From positions 2,543,546 to 2,607,545 of the forward strand of contig SCFE01000015.1 in assembly GCA_004352715.1 (NCBI GenBank): 64,000 bases of DNA, in the 5' to 3' direction. The position numbers were made by a program, and so were the translations under genes. Origin of the DNA: Hofstenia miamia (lineage: Eukaryota > Xenacoelomorpha > Acoela). The first letter of the stretch is position 1. The number at the start of each line of letters is the position of its first letter. The notes beneath the pieces were generated by a model. That model ran no database searches. It worked only from the letters and a program-made list of their open reading frames with translations, and had not been told where the DNA came from. Shown in pieces: positions 1 to 10,800 of this stretch.

Positions 1-222
1 CACGAGGCAGAGATTTATCAAAAGAAGGCATTAATTGACTTAAATATGAAATTGTTAAATACCAATAAAAATGTACAAAAAATTAATGGGTCGATTGTTG
101 TAATGATGCTCAATGTGCGATCTATCACATTAACTGAAGCCTTCAAAATATTGCCATTTGTTCAGATTTACCTAGAACAAGAATATCATGATGGTTGTGA
201 TCTTTCGAAAAAATATATGTAA
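1..222 (+). pseudogene. Open frame at the window edge, possibly part of a transposase relic
   Basis: Frame 1 is open from the first base to a TAA at 220-222 (73 codons), with a coding-like composition (AEIYQKKALIDLNMK, then FKILPFVQIYLEQEY). I do not recognise it. It lies in the same orientation as the hAT transposase fragment at 644-913, and a stretch between them (about 350-450) also has a short open frame (EESEFSNALAKKTITTATL). It may be the decayed upstream part of that transposase. Confidence 0.25.
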
Positions 223-454
223 AGTAATTGGAAGGTTAGATCTTCGTAGTGAGAGGAATAGCTTGCACATGTCCTAGGCTTTCTACAAACCAATGATTCT
301 GGCTGTTTAATCAGGCAAACAACTAAAAAGTTTATTGTGTACTTGCTGAAGAAAGTGAATTTTCAAACGCATTAGCCAAGAAAACAATTACTACTGCTAC
401 GTTATCCGCAATTGCAGATAGAAATAAAATCTCAACTCCGAATAAATCTATTAG

Positions 455-622
455 GGTACGGTTAGACTACATAATTGGTCACATGTGATCTAGCACATTT
501 AAGCATCGTATGCATAAGGCTAGTGTTAAACTATGTAATTATAATTGCAATGTAAGGTAGCCACTTACTGGTGATGCGATTTTGTAACTACAATTGCTAC
601 CAATCACATAGTCTAACCGACT
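455..622. mobile_element. Short MITE-like inverted repeat (GGTTAGACTA ends)
   Basis: The left end GGTTAGACTACATAATTGGT is mirrored at the right by ACCAATCACATAGTCTAACC (about 603-620), giving roughly 20-bp imperfect terminal inverted repeats around a 130-bp centre. It separates the short coding-like stretch before 450 from the hAT fragment after 644, as an insertion would. No clear target duplication was found. One matching end recurs at 27654-27682 and a shorter match at 34279. Confidence 0.5.
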
Positions 623-643
623 TTACACAGCAGATGCTCGATT

Positions 644-913
644 TTGGGAAGTAGACTACTCAGGCCATTATGTTTGCCGAATTATCAATTGACCAGTTCG
701 GCGCAAAAGAATTACACATTTTCAGAAATACTTAAAAACTTAGCAGCATGCAATTGGCTCTGCTCCATTCCAGCCACCAGCGTTAAAGTGGAAAGGGATT
801 TATTGTCACAGGATTTTCTTAATTCTAAGTCACGAAATAGATTATCTGACGATAATCTAAACAGTCTATGTGTTTTGAAGTGGTACATAACATCCTACAA
901 AAACACTTGTTGA
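644..913 (+). pseudogene. hAT transposase C-terminal fragment (dimerisation region)
   Basis: The frame encodes LCSIPATSVKVERDLLSQ followed by SKSRNRLSDDNLNSLCVLKWY. hAT transposases end in a conserved dimerisation segment of the type IPATSVxxER....R.RL...N...L..L, and this matches residue by residue in order. The rest of the transposase is missing or decayed. The ATG at 644 is only the first available start; the true frame would enter from upstream. Confidence 0.7.
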
Positions 914-957
914 CATTTTGTAATAAATTTATTCATGATAATTTGTAATTGATTAAT

Positions 958-1290
958 TTAATTATTAATGATTTCTTCTTTTAAATGTCTTTCAATAGAG
1001 TAAAACTTGAAGATATAAGAAGAATAGGTGTGTATAATAGTAGCATGCCAGGCTTCTGAAACTGCTGCGGGGATGTGATCCCTCTCCCATGGCTCAAGAT
1101 TTCCGAATTGCTTAATTGTTTTAAGAAAAATTTTTAACAATGTGCAAATCGGTTTTTCTTTTAACCTTAAGCAGCCTAGTGTGCTTAAACCATCTTCTAT
1201 CATTTTGAAGAACACACTGTATTTCAACATTTACAAAAAATATTCTCCAAGACTATTAGCTAATTTGAAAATTGTGAGGCATAGGCAGGT
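958..1290 (-). repeat. Copy of dispersed repeat family R1 (minus orientation)
   Basis: Read on the minus strand, this contains the family blocks CTAGGCTGCTTAAGGTTAAA, a run ending in AATTTTTCTTAAAACA, and CGGAAATCTTGAGCCATGG. The same blocks in the same order occur at 48500-48840, and parts occur at 49.6-49.8, 50.9-51.3 and 59.7-60.2 kb. The minus-strand frame of 90 codons is probably incidental. The family is not assigned to a known transposon. Confidence 0.5.
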
Positions 1291-1420
1291 CTATTAGGGT
1301 TTCAAAGCCCATGGAAGCACTTTGAATGCTTCTTGATATGTGCAACGATATACCAAACCAATTTTGGTGCACAAAGTCGAAGGTTGTGGAGCCAAAAGCC
1401 AAAAATGTTTAAAATTTTTA

Positions 1421-2080
1421 AAAACCATTTTTCCACATTTACAAAGTCTTTCATCAAGCCTATTAGGAAATTGGGAAATCTTGAGCAATGGACATATCTA
1501 TTAATGAAATTGCTTGAATATCATTTTAAGCATTTCTACTAAAGTGTATTGCTGTGTCTAAAGTAATTGAAAATGCCGAATTTTTAAAGGCACCATAAAA
1601 CTTTTTAAAAAAATCCCTGGATTGTTCAAGTTGATAAGGAAAAACCATTTTTCCACATTTACAAAGTCTTTCATCAAGCCTATTAGGAAATTGGGAAATC
1701 TTGAGCAATGGACATATCTATTAATGAAATTGCTTGAATATCATTTTAAGCATTTCTACTAAAGTGTATTGCTGTGTCTAAAGTAATTGAAAATGCCGAA
1801 TTTTTAAAGGCACCATAAAACTTTTTAAAAAAATCCCTGGATTGTTCAAGTTGATAAGGAAAAACCATTTTTCCACATTTACAAAGTCTTTCATCAAGCC
1901 TATTAGGAAATTGGGAAATCTTGAGCAATGGACATATCTATTAATGAAATTGCTTGAATATCATTTTAAGCATTTCTACTAAAGTGTATTGCTTTGTTTG
2001 AAGTACTTGAAAATTCCGAATTTTGAAAGGCACCATAAAACTTTTTAACAAAATCACTGTATTGATTAAAGTTAGGAATA
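1421..2080. repeat. Tandem repeat, three copies of a 220-bp unit
   Basis: The unit begins AAAACCATTTTTCCACATTT. Copy 1 (1421-1640) and copy 2 (1641-1860) read identically base for base. Copy 3 (1861 to about 2080) is identical to about 1993, then diverges by scattered substitutions. The identical 60-codon minus-strand frames at 1526-1708 and 1746-1928 reflect this periodicity. The unit contains family R1 sequence (AAGCCTATTAGGAAATTGGG), so it looks like a dispersed element that amplified locally. Confidence 0.9.
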
Positions 2081-2132
2081 CAGCAGGCAGTTTGAGGTTA
2101 ACTAGTTATCTTGTGACATACATGTTTGGTTA

Positions 2133-2135
<3 letters not shown>

Positions 2136-2165
<30 letters not shown>
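2136..2165. repeat. (TA)n microsatellite
   Basis: Uninterrupted TA dinucleotides, about 15 units. Confidence 0.9.
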
Positions 2166-2167
<2 letters not shown>

Positions 2168-2693
2168 AAAATTCCTAAACTTTTTCAACACATAGACCAT
2201 GCTACAATTTCTTTGATTTTTGTAGATTTCCTACCATCTAATTATAAAATCCCGTATATTTATTAGTTTAAAATGATTCTTATCTATATTATTATATTTA
2301 ATTGGAAAATGAAATAAATAAAAAAATCAAGTTGAGTGTATAACGTCGAATATTATCAAGGAATTTTGAGGATGAGTGCAATCAAAACCTTGGAGAGACT
2401 TAACCGTCCCATATCATTCTATGCTAACAAAATGAGATGCTAATGGACTACATTACATTTTGCTGTTATATGTAAATAGAATGAGCATCCTTTAAATAGA
2501 AGTAGCAATGTATATGTGAACAATTAAATGGTAGTAAATTAGGAGATGCATTATAATGCTTTATTATGCTCTGATAGCAAGGTAATTACACTTTTCTGTT
2601 TTCTTACTGAATGCAATCATTAAGAGATCGGTATACCATTTTTCTTCCTTTTTAAATTGCCTTATTACTAAAGCAGTTGTACAGTATTAACAA

Positions 2694-3076
2694 CAGTGGT
2701 ATCACTGAGGGGGTGCGACCGCACGGGGCACCAAACGACAAATGAATTTTTTATTTTTCAAAAATAGAAATAAAGTTTATTATAAGCAATTTTAAGCAAA
2801 TTTGGAATCCCAAGGTTGAAATTTGGATACTTTTGGGGTCCCAACATATCAAAATATCTTTAGTAAACAATTTTAGAGAATCTTGGAGGCCCAATAGTTA
2901 TGCAGGTACAAAATATTTAGTAAAAAGTATCTAGTATACACCAAAACGGCTACTGAAAATTTAATACATAAAATTGGAGGTGGTGGTAGCGGAGGTTGGG
3001 ATGTTGGTGAGAGTGGAAGTAAAAGCCCCGTATTGACATCTCACACCGGGCCCCAAAATTTACAGTTACGCCACTG
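2694..3076. mobile_element. hAT-like MITE, 383 bp, downstream of the receptor gene
   Basis: The left end CAGTGGTATCACTGAGGGGG and the right end GTTACGCCACTG form terminal inverted repeats of the CAGTGGCGTA type seen in many hAT elements. The flanks ATTAACAA (left) and ATTAGAAA (right) agree at six of eight bases, as a decayed 8-bp target duplication would. The interior is noticeably less AT-rich than its surroundings and has no coding potential. It lies about 130 bp past the poly(A) signal. Confidence 0.65.
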
Positions 3077-3201
3077 ATTAGAAACTATATATTAATAAGT
3101 TACCATAAAATTTATTTTTTAATTCTTAAAATGTACCGTTATTATCTAATTTGAATTTTTATTTAATATCTACTCATGTAAACAATCTAAAAAATTAATA
3201 A

Positions 3202-3207
3202 TTTATT
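3202..3207 (-). promoter_or_regulatory. Candidate poly(A) signal AATAAA
   Basis: TTTATT on the plus strand reads AATAAA on the minus strand, 56 bases past the stop codon of the receptor gene. A second one lies at 3116-3111. Such hexamers are common in AT-rich DNA, so the assignment rests on position only. Confidence 0.4.
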
Positions 3208-3262
3208 TCAAATCACATAGGTCAATGCATATTTTAAAAATATAAAAATATAAATTTAATCT

Positions 3263-3692
3263 TTACATTTGGCAGCCATTCGCCATATTTGGTTTCGGAA
3301 GAGGCCGACTTCTTACCTTATGATTGGGTAAGGTCATTTCGGCAGCCGAGTAGACAATTTCGTTCTTATCAGCGTTGTAAGTTGTGTGGTTACCCGAACT
3401 GTTATAAATCATGTCCATTTTCGGAGCTGTATCTTTCAAAAGAGTTTTATATTTGCTGTTAACTCTTCGAAACCGGAGTTTTATCATTACTACAATAATT
3501 ATTAAAGCAAACACCAAACAAAGTAAAGCAATAATTGCCAGCAACAGGTACTGAATTATAAGAACGTTATTTGAAGAAGACAAGTTTGAAGATTCCGTTA
3601 CAAAGGGGAAATCCCTGGTATCCGAAATTCGGATATTTTCATTTGGATCGAAATGTCTTTGGGGTGGTGGGGTAGTTGCCTTTTGACAATTA
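3263..3692 (-). CDS. Coding exon 6: linker, transmembrane helix and cytoplasmic tail
   Basis: The exon encodes residues 533-675. The acceptor AG at 3694-3693 sits in a TTTAGATAG sequence; the earlier AG would put TAG in frame, so the second is chosen. A short Pro/Ser/Asn-rich linker follows (TTPPPQ, ESSNLSSSNN). Then comes a 28-residue hydrophobic helix (VLIIQYLLLAIIALLCLVFA...) stopped by KLRFRR. The tail has a YKTL motif (614-617, YxxΦ sorting type) followed by a second Leu, tyrosines at 629, 638 and 647, a basic proline motif RSRPLPKP (660-667) and the end GCQM. The stop TAA is at 3265-3263. No classical PDZ-binding end is evident. Confidence 0.83.
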
Positions 3693-6600
3693 CTATCTAA
3701 AGTAACAATGAATGAGTGTTTTAATAAAAATAGCAAGGCACTTCTGAAATTTAAAAGTTTCCTAAGAATCACTGATGCCCAATTTATGTTGATTCAAATT
3801 TTGATTAATAGAAGTGTCTCTTGTTTAAATCATCTCTTTGGATTTATATGTAAATACACACAAAAAATATGTTATAAATTATGTAAAAAAGTTTTTGAAA
3901 TATGTAAGAAAATTTGTAAATATTGAATTTCAGGTGGACAAATTTTTTGCAAACCAGCATCCACTTATTATTGTAATTTATTGTATAAAATTATTGCGTG
4001 TTTTTGAGATTTTTTACACTTCGTCTTTGCCTCTGGCGTTCAAATTTAGTGCATTATGAAAAAATCTTTCTACTTCTACACTTACTAAGACAACAAGCTT
4101 GGACTTAAAATCATCACTTGGATGCCTTCCACCAGAAAGCTACTTCTCTCTAGAACTACTGATGCATTGCGCCAACGACACTATTAAAATTTGTTGATCT
4201 GCAACTGCTTAGCAGCATGCTGGGCACATTTGGCGCAAAGTGATCCATTGCATCCCACCTATATTGTTATAATTTTGGTATTTTTGATAACCTTCAGGTG
4301 GCTTAATGAATAAAACATCATGAAAAGCAGAGTATGGAAAATGATTTCTGATTAAGGTCTCAAATACTTAATTGTGTGTTTAGCTAACATCGTCCCAAAT
4401 CTGTAGGCAAACTTTCAAAAAGTCCACGTTCTTCATCGACGTAAAAAGTCGATTTTATTTTAAAAACCAAACGATTTTAGTAATTTTGAAAAACACATTA
4501 ATTTGTGTATATGGCAATTTTGAGGAATTTGGTGATGTTATTTCATCTGTATTCTTGATATCTAATATCTTGGTTACATCCCCTCATTCACCACCCACCT
4601 TAAAACCATGTCTCTGCACATCCCCGGCGCTAGCTGGATTACATTTCTAGTCTTCTTTAATTTAATTTGGATATAATTGGTTTCACGTGGCGACTACTAA
4701 AATACCGACATTTTGGCATACTGACTATTAATTTTGTTTTTTTAATGAAAATGCAATTTAGTTTACAATATTTCTTAAAGAATTTAGTCGAAACGACTAA
4801 TAATCTAAGTTCCACGCACTATATTCCAAATTCAATCCCATAATGTGTTGCACATGGACTAAACAGGAAATACCTTAGAATATGCTCTAAATGGTTATAA
4901 ATACAGTGATGTTGATATCCCAAAAACTCTTTATATTAGCCTGAAGTTATCATTGGTACAAATTCTGACGAGAAGTTTAAGTGCAACTGCTAATTGGAAA
5001 TTTGACGATATTATCATTTACAGAAAAAGTTTCATCTAAGAATACTTACATTTAAGGTGGTTTAAGATCCTCACCCAAAAAGTCATCGCCTTTTTTCTAA
5101 ATAATATCAGTTAGACGTTTATATAGTTTCAATCAACGTTTCATTGAATTTCTAGAGCACGTGGAAACAGAATAAACACATTGAAATCAATTATCTCTAG
5201 AAATTTAATATACATACTGTTTGGTTTCACTAAATGTTGTTAGACTTTGAGTATTTTCTGAGCCGAATGTATTAACATTTGCTTGTTTTCTTAGTATTTA
5301 AAAATTTTTAGATTCGACATTTAAAGAGGTAGTTTTTGAATTGTAGCTTAATGCTGCGTGTACATTAATTACTCTAACCAGCTCCTTGATAGACATACAT
5401 TAGCAAAAGTATAGGCATTAATGATCATTTTAAAGAAAACACGCTCTTCTGTAAAACAAAAGTGGTTGTCATTAGTAAATTTCCACTTTTATATTACAGA
5501 CTTCTACAATTTTGCTTTAACGCATAAGTGAATTTCTCTTCTTCTAAGACTAATTTCTTGAAATCCAGTGTTAATTGTCTTAAAATGCAAAGATTTTTGA
5601 TGTGTAAATTACCTACTTCAATTCTATATGAAAATGCTTTCTTGATAGGGTCCACGAAAATTCTTAAAATTATCGGAAAATTGATATTTGCTTGAGTTGT
5701 CTTTATAGTTATTTATGTAAACTATAGTAAAACTATAGTACAATATCTTCTGCAAGATAACGTTCAGGTCATAATATTATGTAAACTAGATACCCCTAAA
5801 TAGAAAGTATCAGCACTAGCAACAAGTTACAGTCAATTTGGGTTCTATACAGTGTTGGGAAAAAATCCGATTTAAATTAAAAAATCAAAAAAATCGGATT
5901 TTTTGATTTAAATCGGATTTATTGATTTAAATCGGATTTTTTTACCTAAATTTCAATTTTACCCAGACAATCTTCCAAGGTAGCAAATATTAGAAATCCT
6001 TTTGATACTACTATTTATGAAATACGATAATTTCATCAATTTGAAATAAACTGAAGATAAAAAACATGCAAAACAACATTTCAGGGCTGACCAATTCATT
6101 CCAATATCAGGGCAATGACTTCAAAACAATGTGAATACACTACTTGCATCTCTTTTAGTGTACTTGATTTAAATCAATAATTTAACTAATAATGTGCTTT
6201 GATTTAAATCATGATTTAAATCCGATTTAAATCAATGATTTAAATCAAGTGATTTAAATCGACCAACACTGGTTCTATAGTTGTAAGCAAGCATCTTTTT
6301 TAAAATTTAATTGGTCCAACTCATGTAGGCCTATTGTAAATGATGGGGCTTTACATTGTTTTGTTTTGAGTGATGCAATTTGCAATAATATATTCTGCTG
6401 CGTTTCTACCTACGTTCCTCATCAAAAACCAAATTTTCCCAACGGAATTAATGCTAGAAGATGGTGACATGACTGTTGTCTTTGCCAGTAATTGGCAAAT
6501 TGATGTGAAAACTTTTGGGTTGAATGAGTAGGTTCGATTCATTTGATTCATTTGATACATAGAATCCTGAATAGATATCGCCAAATTTTTTCTTGGAAAT

Positions 6601-7818
6601 AGCGCTATGTGTTTGTCGATGTTTCGCCGGTGCTTAGTGCTGGTTGTTGGAAAAGTTTCAATACAATTTCATTAACTTTCGAAATTCTCTTTTTTTAGTA
6701 ATTTCTGTAGTTGCATAATATGATTACAGATTTGCTTTTTGATATTTATGTAATTGTTCAAGTATATTAATGTATTTATCAAAAAACTAAATGTTTGTAT
6801 GCAAGCTATCTGCTAAAGTTCCATAAATAATAAATTTGAAGTCAATCAAACAGTCCTTTTATCCAAAGTGGATTACCAAAATTATAGAAAAATTTCAAAC
6901 AATGAAAATGATGTCCATAAAACAATGAGTTTCCAATCCATCTAAACTACGTTTGTAAGGAGCGAATTAGCTCTACAAATTAACTTGTCAACTTGTTATA
7001 CATACTTATGATATTTAATTTCAATTTTATAATCTAAGTTTTATTGAGAATATGCCAAAATAACACGAGCTGGAAACAATTCATTAATTATGAAAGAAGG
7101 CAAAAAACGAATAAATTACATAGGAAAAGTTTTAGAATTTATTGCCTTTTGTTAAGATTTTAATTTTCAACGTCATCTAACTAAAAAAACATGAAGTCCC
7201 CAGGTAGGATTTCTAGTTTGTAAAACAATTTGCTAAACTATTAATAAATTGTTTTTCATAATTATGTATGGTGCCAAACACATGTTGGGTCCAGTCATTA
7301 ATTCTAGGATCGAAATATTATGGTTGAAAACAGGGCCGAAGTAAGGCTGAAAATATGACATATTTACAACTCTAAGGCAAATTTGTTTCAAATATTGTCA
7401 AGTCAACAATGCTTTTAAAAATCGATCAGAATTTAGTACGCCATAGATGAAAAATAAAGCTGGGGAAAGAAAACACAAGTGTTTCGAATTTTGGAATTGA
7501 CCAATATAAACGTACTTTTTATTGCAAAACTGAAAGTTACCGATAACATGAAAAACACAGAAATAATAGCTCTATAATTATGATTTCAACTTAAAGGAAA
7601 GCACTTTAGTAATGTACATCCTCTTAACATAAAAACTTAATAGGCATGCATTAGCAATATCATGGGTACAATTTCCTATCAATTTTGGGAACATTATTCA
7701 AAACATTTTAAAGAATTATGTTCATGTAATCTTCACTTCACTACTATAGTTAGAAATATATATATATATATATATATTTTGCACATCAAACTATATATAT
7801 ATTTTATATAAATAAATA

Positions 7819-7849
<31 letters not shown>

Positions 7850-10800
7850 GTTTGATATGCAAAATTCCATTGAATTGAATTTTATATTATTCCAAAAAAT
7901 ATATATTCAATGTTTAAATTGAACGATTTATTACGAAAGGTTAAGCTTAACTTAAAGTTCACACTCAGTCTAAACTTAATGGGGTTCTATATTTATCAAG
8001 CTACAATAACTGAGAACAAATTTAGAAATTTGTAAACACTAAATTAATCACGATGCATTTAAATGAAAATGCAATTGAAAAATGCTTAGACATTTATGTA
8101 ATTAATAGTAAAGGAAATTAATTGGAAATTAATTAAAGAATAATTAGACATATATTTAATTATGAGAAAATAATAATTGAAACAATAATAGGAAATCATT
8201 TGCTTCTATTTATTGAGAGTTGTTCTTGTACAAGAAAATACCACTGAAGTAGATCTTACCCAATAGACACATATTTGTATTGAATTGCTAACGTAAATAC
8301 TAATTCGAAAATAGAATTATGCTAAAATACATGTATTTCACTCCATTATGTGATTTTTAGCAACGTATTTGTAGTACGGTTTTTCAATAAAACTTGAGAT
8401 ATATATTATATATAAATATATATATGTATATGGCGCTAGGTAATTGGACGGTGTGTATATCAAGCACTAAATAAAAAGGGCATATTTAGTCCAATTTTTA
8501 ATTTCATATACAGAAAAAAAATTCGCTTTGATTCATTATAAAATTTTGGAATAGGAACATATTTTATCAAAGTTATTTCATTGTGCACCTTAAAATCTTG
8601 CAGTTGTCTTAACCATTGACAATGAGTAATGTCAAATTTATAGTATGTTTCATACAATCTAATTTTAAAAGAATATTGAAATTAATTGAAATAAAATTTA
8701 CCATCAAATAGTAATTCGACTTCACCACAATCTGAAATAAAGTGAGGGACTGAGAAGTTTTCAAAAGTTTTGTTTATTATTTAATTTTACAGTGCATAAT
8801 ATTAATAATGAATACGGAGATTCACAAAACGTGTTAGTTCTAATTCAAATAGCAGAAGATATAATACTCTAGAATATGTCAGTAATTAGCAACAACCGTT
8901 ATTGATCCAAAATTATTGATTAACTCAATAAGAGATAACTATATTTTTGAGGTTTTTCCTTTGATTATAAATGCTTATGAAAAAACTTTCAAATGAAAAA
9001 CGTTATTTGTGCCTTATGTGTGAACAACACACATTACTATTGAAAAAATTAGGAAGAATAACTCAAGTTGCTGCAGCTTTGATTTTAAGATATTAGACAT
9101 GAATTACAGATAGACGCTAAAGAGGGCTATCAAAGTTATAATTCAATACATAGCGTTTTCAATTTTGTATTATATAAACTATAATGCTTTCTATTCAAAT
9201 GAAAATCCTAAAATTCAGTTTTCAGGTTTTTCAGTAAAACAGCAAATTAAATCAGTTGGTACGGAAAAATGGTTTTTTAAAAATAAATAATATACAATGC
9301 AAGAAAAAATGAAATTATGAGGATTGAAAAGAGTTTTCAGAGTTTACTCAGTGATGCAAACACATCGCCCACTCAGTTTGTCACTAATTATTCATTTCTG
9401 TTTCCTGTTCTTTAGACATCCTTAGGCAAAAAATAACAACATCGGATGACCTTTATTTTTTATAAAACTGATCTGTCGTAACAGAATACTACCAAATCCT
9501 TTGATGTCTTCTTTTGCAATTCTGCTGCAAGAAATTGCCATAAAATTATTAATAATTTTTCTCTAGCATAAAATTTCATTAATTTTCATTGTAAACATTT
9601 CCTCAACAATATGTTTAGTCAATAAAGTTTTTATATGATTTTGCCAAAAAAAGCTTGAAGTTGCTTATAAAATGAAAAATTCATTGGCTAAAAATATACA
9701 AAAGATAAGAAAAAAGCATGCAGAAGAGTTCAAATTTAAACGTAATTTTCTGCAAGCCTATTAGGAAGTTTGGGAGTCGTGTGATTTGGATACATTTATG
9801 GATGTCCCAATTGACGTACATGAAAATAAATCTTTTTTTCAAAGGAAAATACGATTTCCAAAAAACTAAAAAATTTCCAATTTTTGCAAAAAATTTCCAA
9901 TTGCTTTCCTATTATTAGAATCCAGATGTTAAGACTATTACAGCTACGACAGCATCAACTATTTGTGTTCCTTAAATAAGCCAGCCGTCTAGACGTACCA
10001 TGCGCAAAATCAGAGGTCGTCGAGTTTAAATTTCATTTATGGATACCATTACAAATGGTAAAATTAAGCCTTGATGACATAGAGCTAGGAAATACAATAC
10101 TGCATTCGTTTAAACGTTAAGTTGCGCAAAGTTTCAAAAACCTACTTAATTTAAAATCAACCCAATGACTAAATTGTTAGAATTGAATGAAATTTTTGAG
10201 TGAAAAAAAGTCAAATTTGAAAAGAACTTGCTTTTGTCCTTCCTTATAATTGAGTAGTCATTTGATACCAGTTATACAATTGTTACAAAACTGATTGAAA
10301 ACATAAAACAAATATAGGATTAATAGGTCACAATTGGTGTATGGGAACTGTCTCATTCAATATTTATGAGAAATTACTTTAGAAAAACTAAATTTATGAT
10401 GACGTATCTAGGATAATGAATAATTAAAAATGTTTGAAATTTACGAGCACTATTTATAAATAGCACCTGAAATGTCTTGTCAGTGAAATATTAGAAGTTC
10501 TAAATTGATGCCGAATAAAACGTCAAAACTCGGGTGTATGCTTAATGATTTAATATTCAAATATTTTTTGACGTTAATTCCAATTTTGATTGGTCAGACA
10601 TAGAAACCTAAAAAAGAATAGCTTTGATTACAAGAGACTTTCTTTAATGTATAAGAGAACAACTAATTTCAAGAATTATTTCTTCCTCTTAACTAATTCA
10701 AAACTAGATCTTAAACTGGCGTAGATGTAAATATAGGATATACACTTCTTTTATGTTGCTCTAAGACCACCTAAATATTATTAACATTGAAAAAGTACAT

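Larger units (their letters stand above)
3693..8511 (-). other. Intron 5 of the receptor gene
   Basis: The intron is 4.8 kb and holds the hAT MITE (5850-6271), repeat R3 copy A (7850-8400) with its hairpin, and a small inverted repeat (4161-4254). The rest (3773-5849 and 6272-7755) is AT-rich sequence in which I see no gene. Confidence 0.6.

Noticed and set aside
1526-1928. Two identical 60-codon minus-strand frames
   Set aside because: They are the same piece of the 220-bp tandem repeat read twice, not paralogous genes.
3708-4059. Plus-strand frames of 72-73 codons
   Set aside because: They overlap the receptor's last exon antisense or lie in AT-rich intron, and are rich in Lys/Ile/Tyr as expected from composition.
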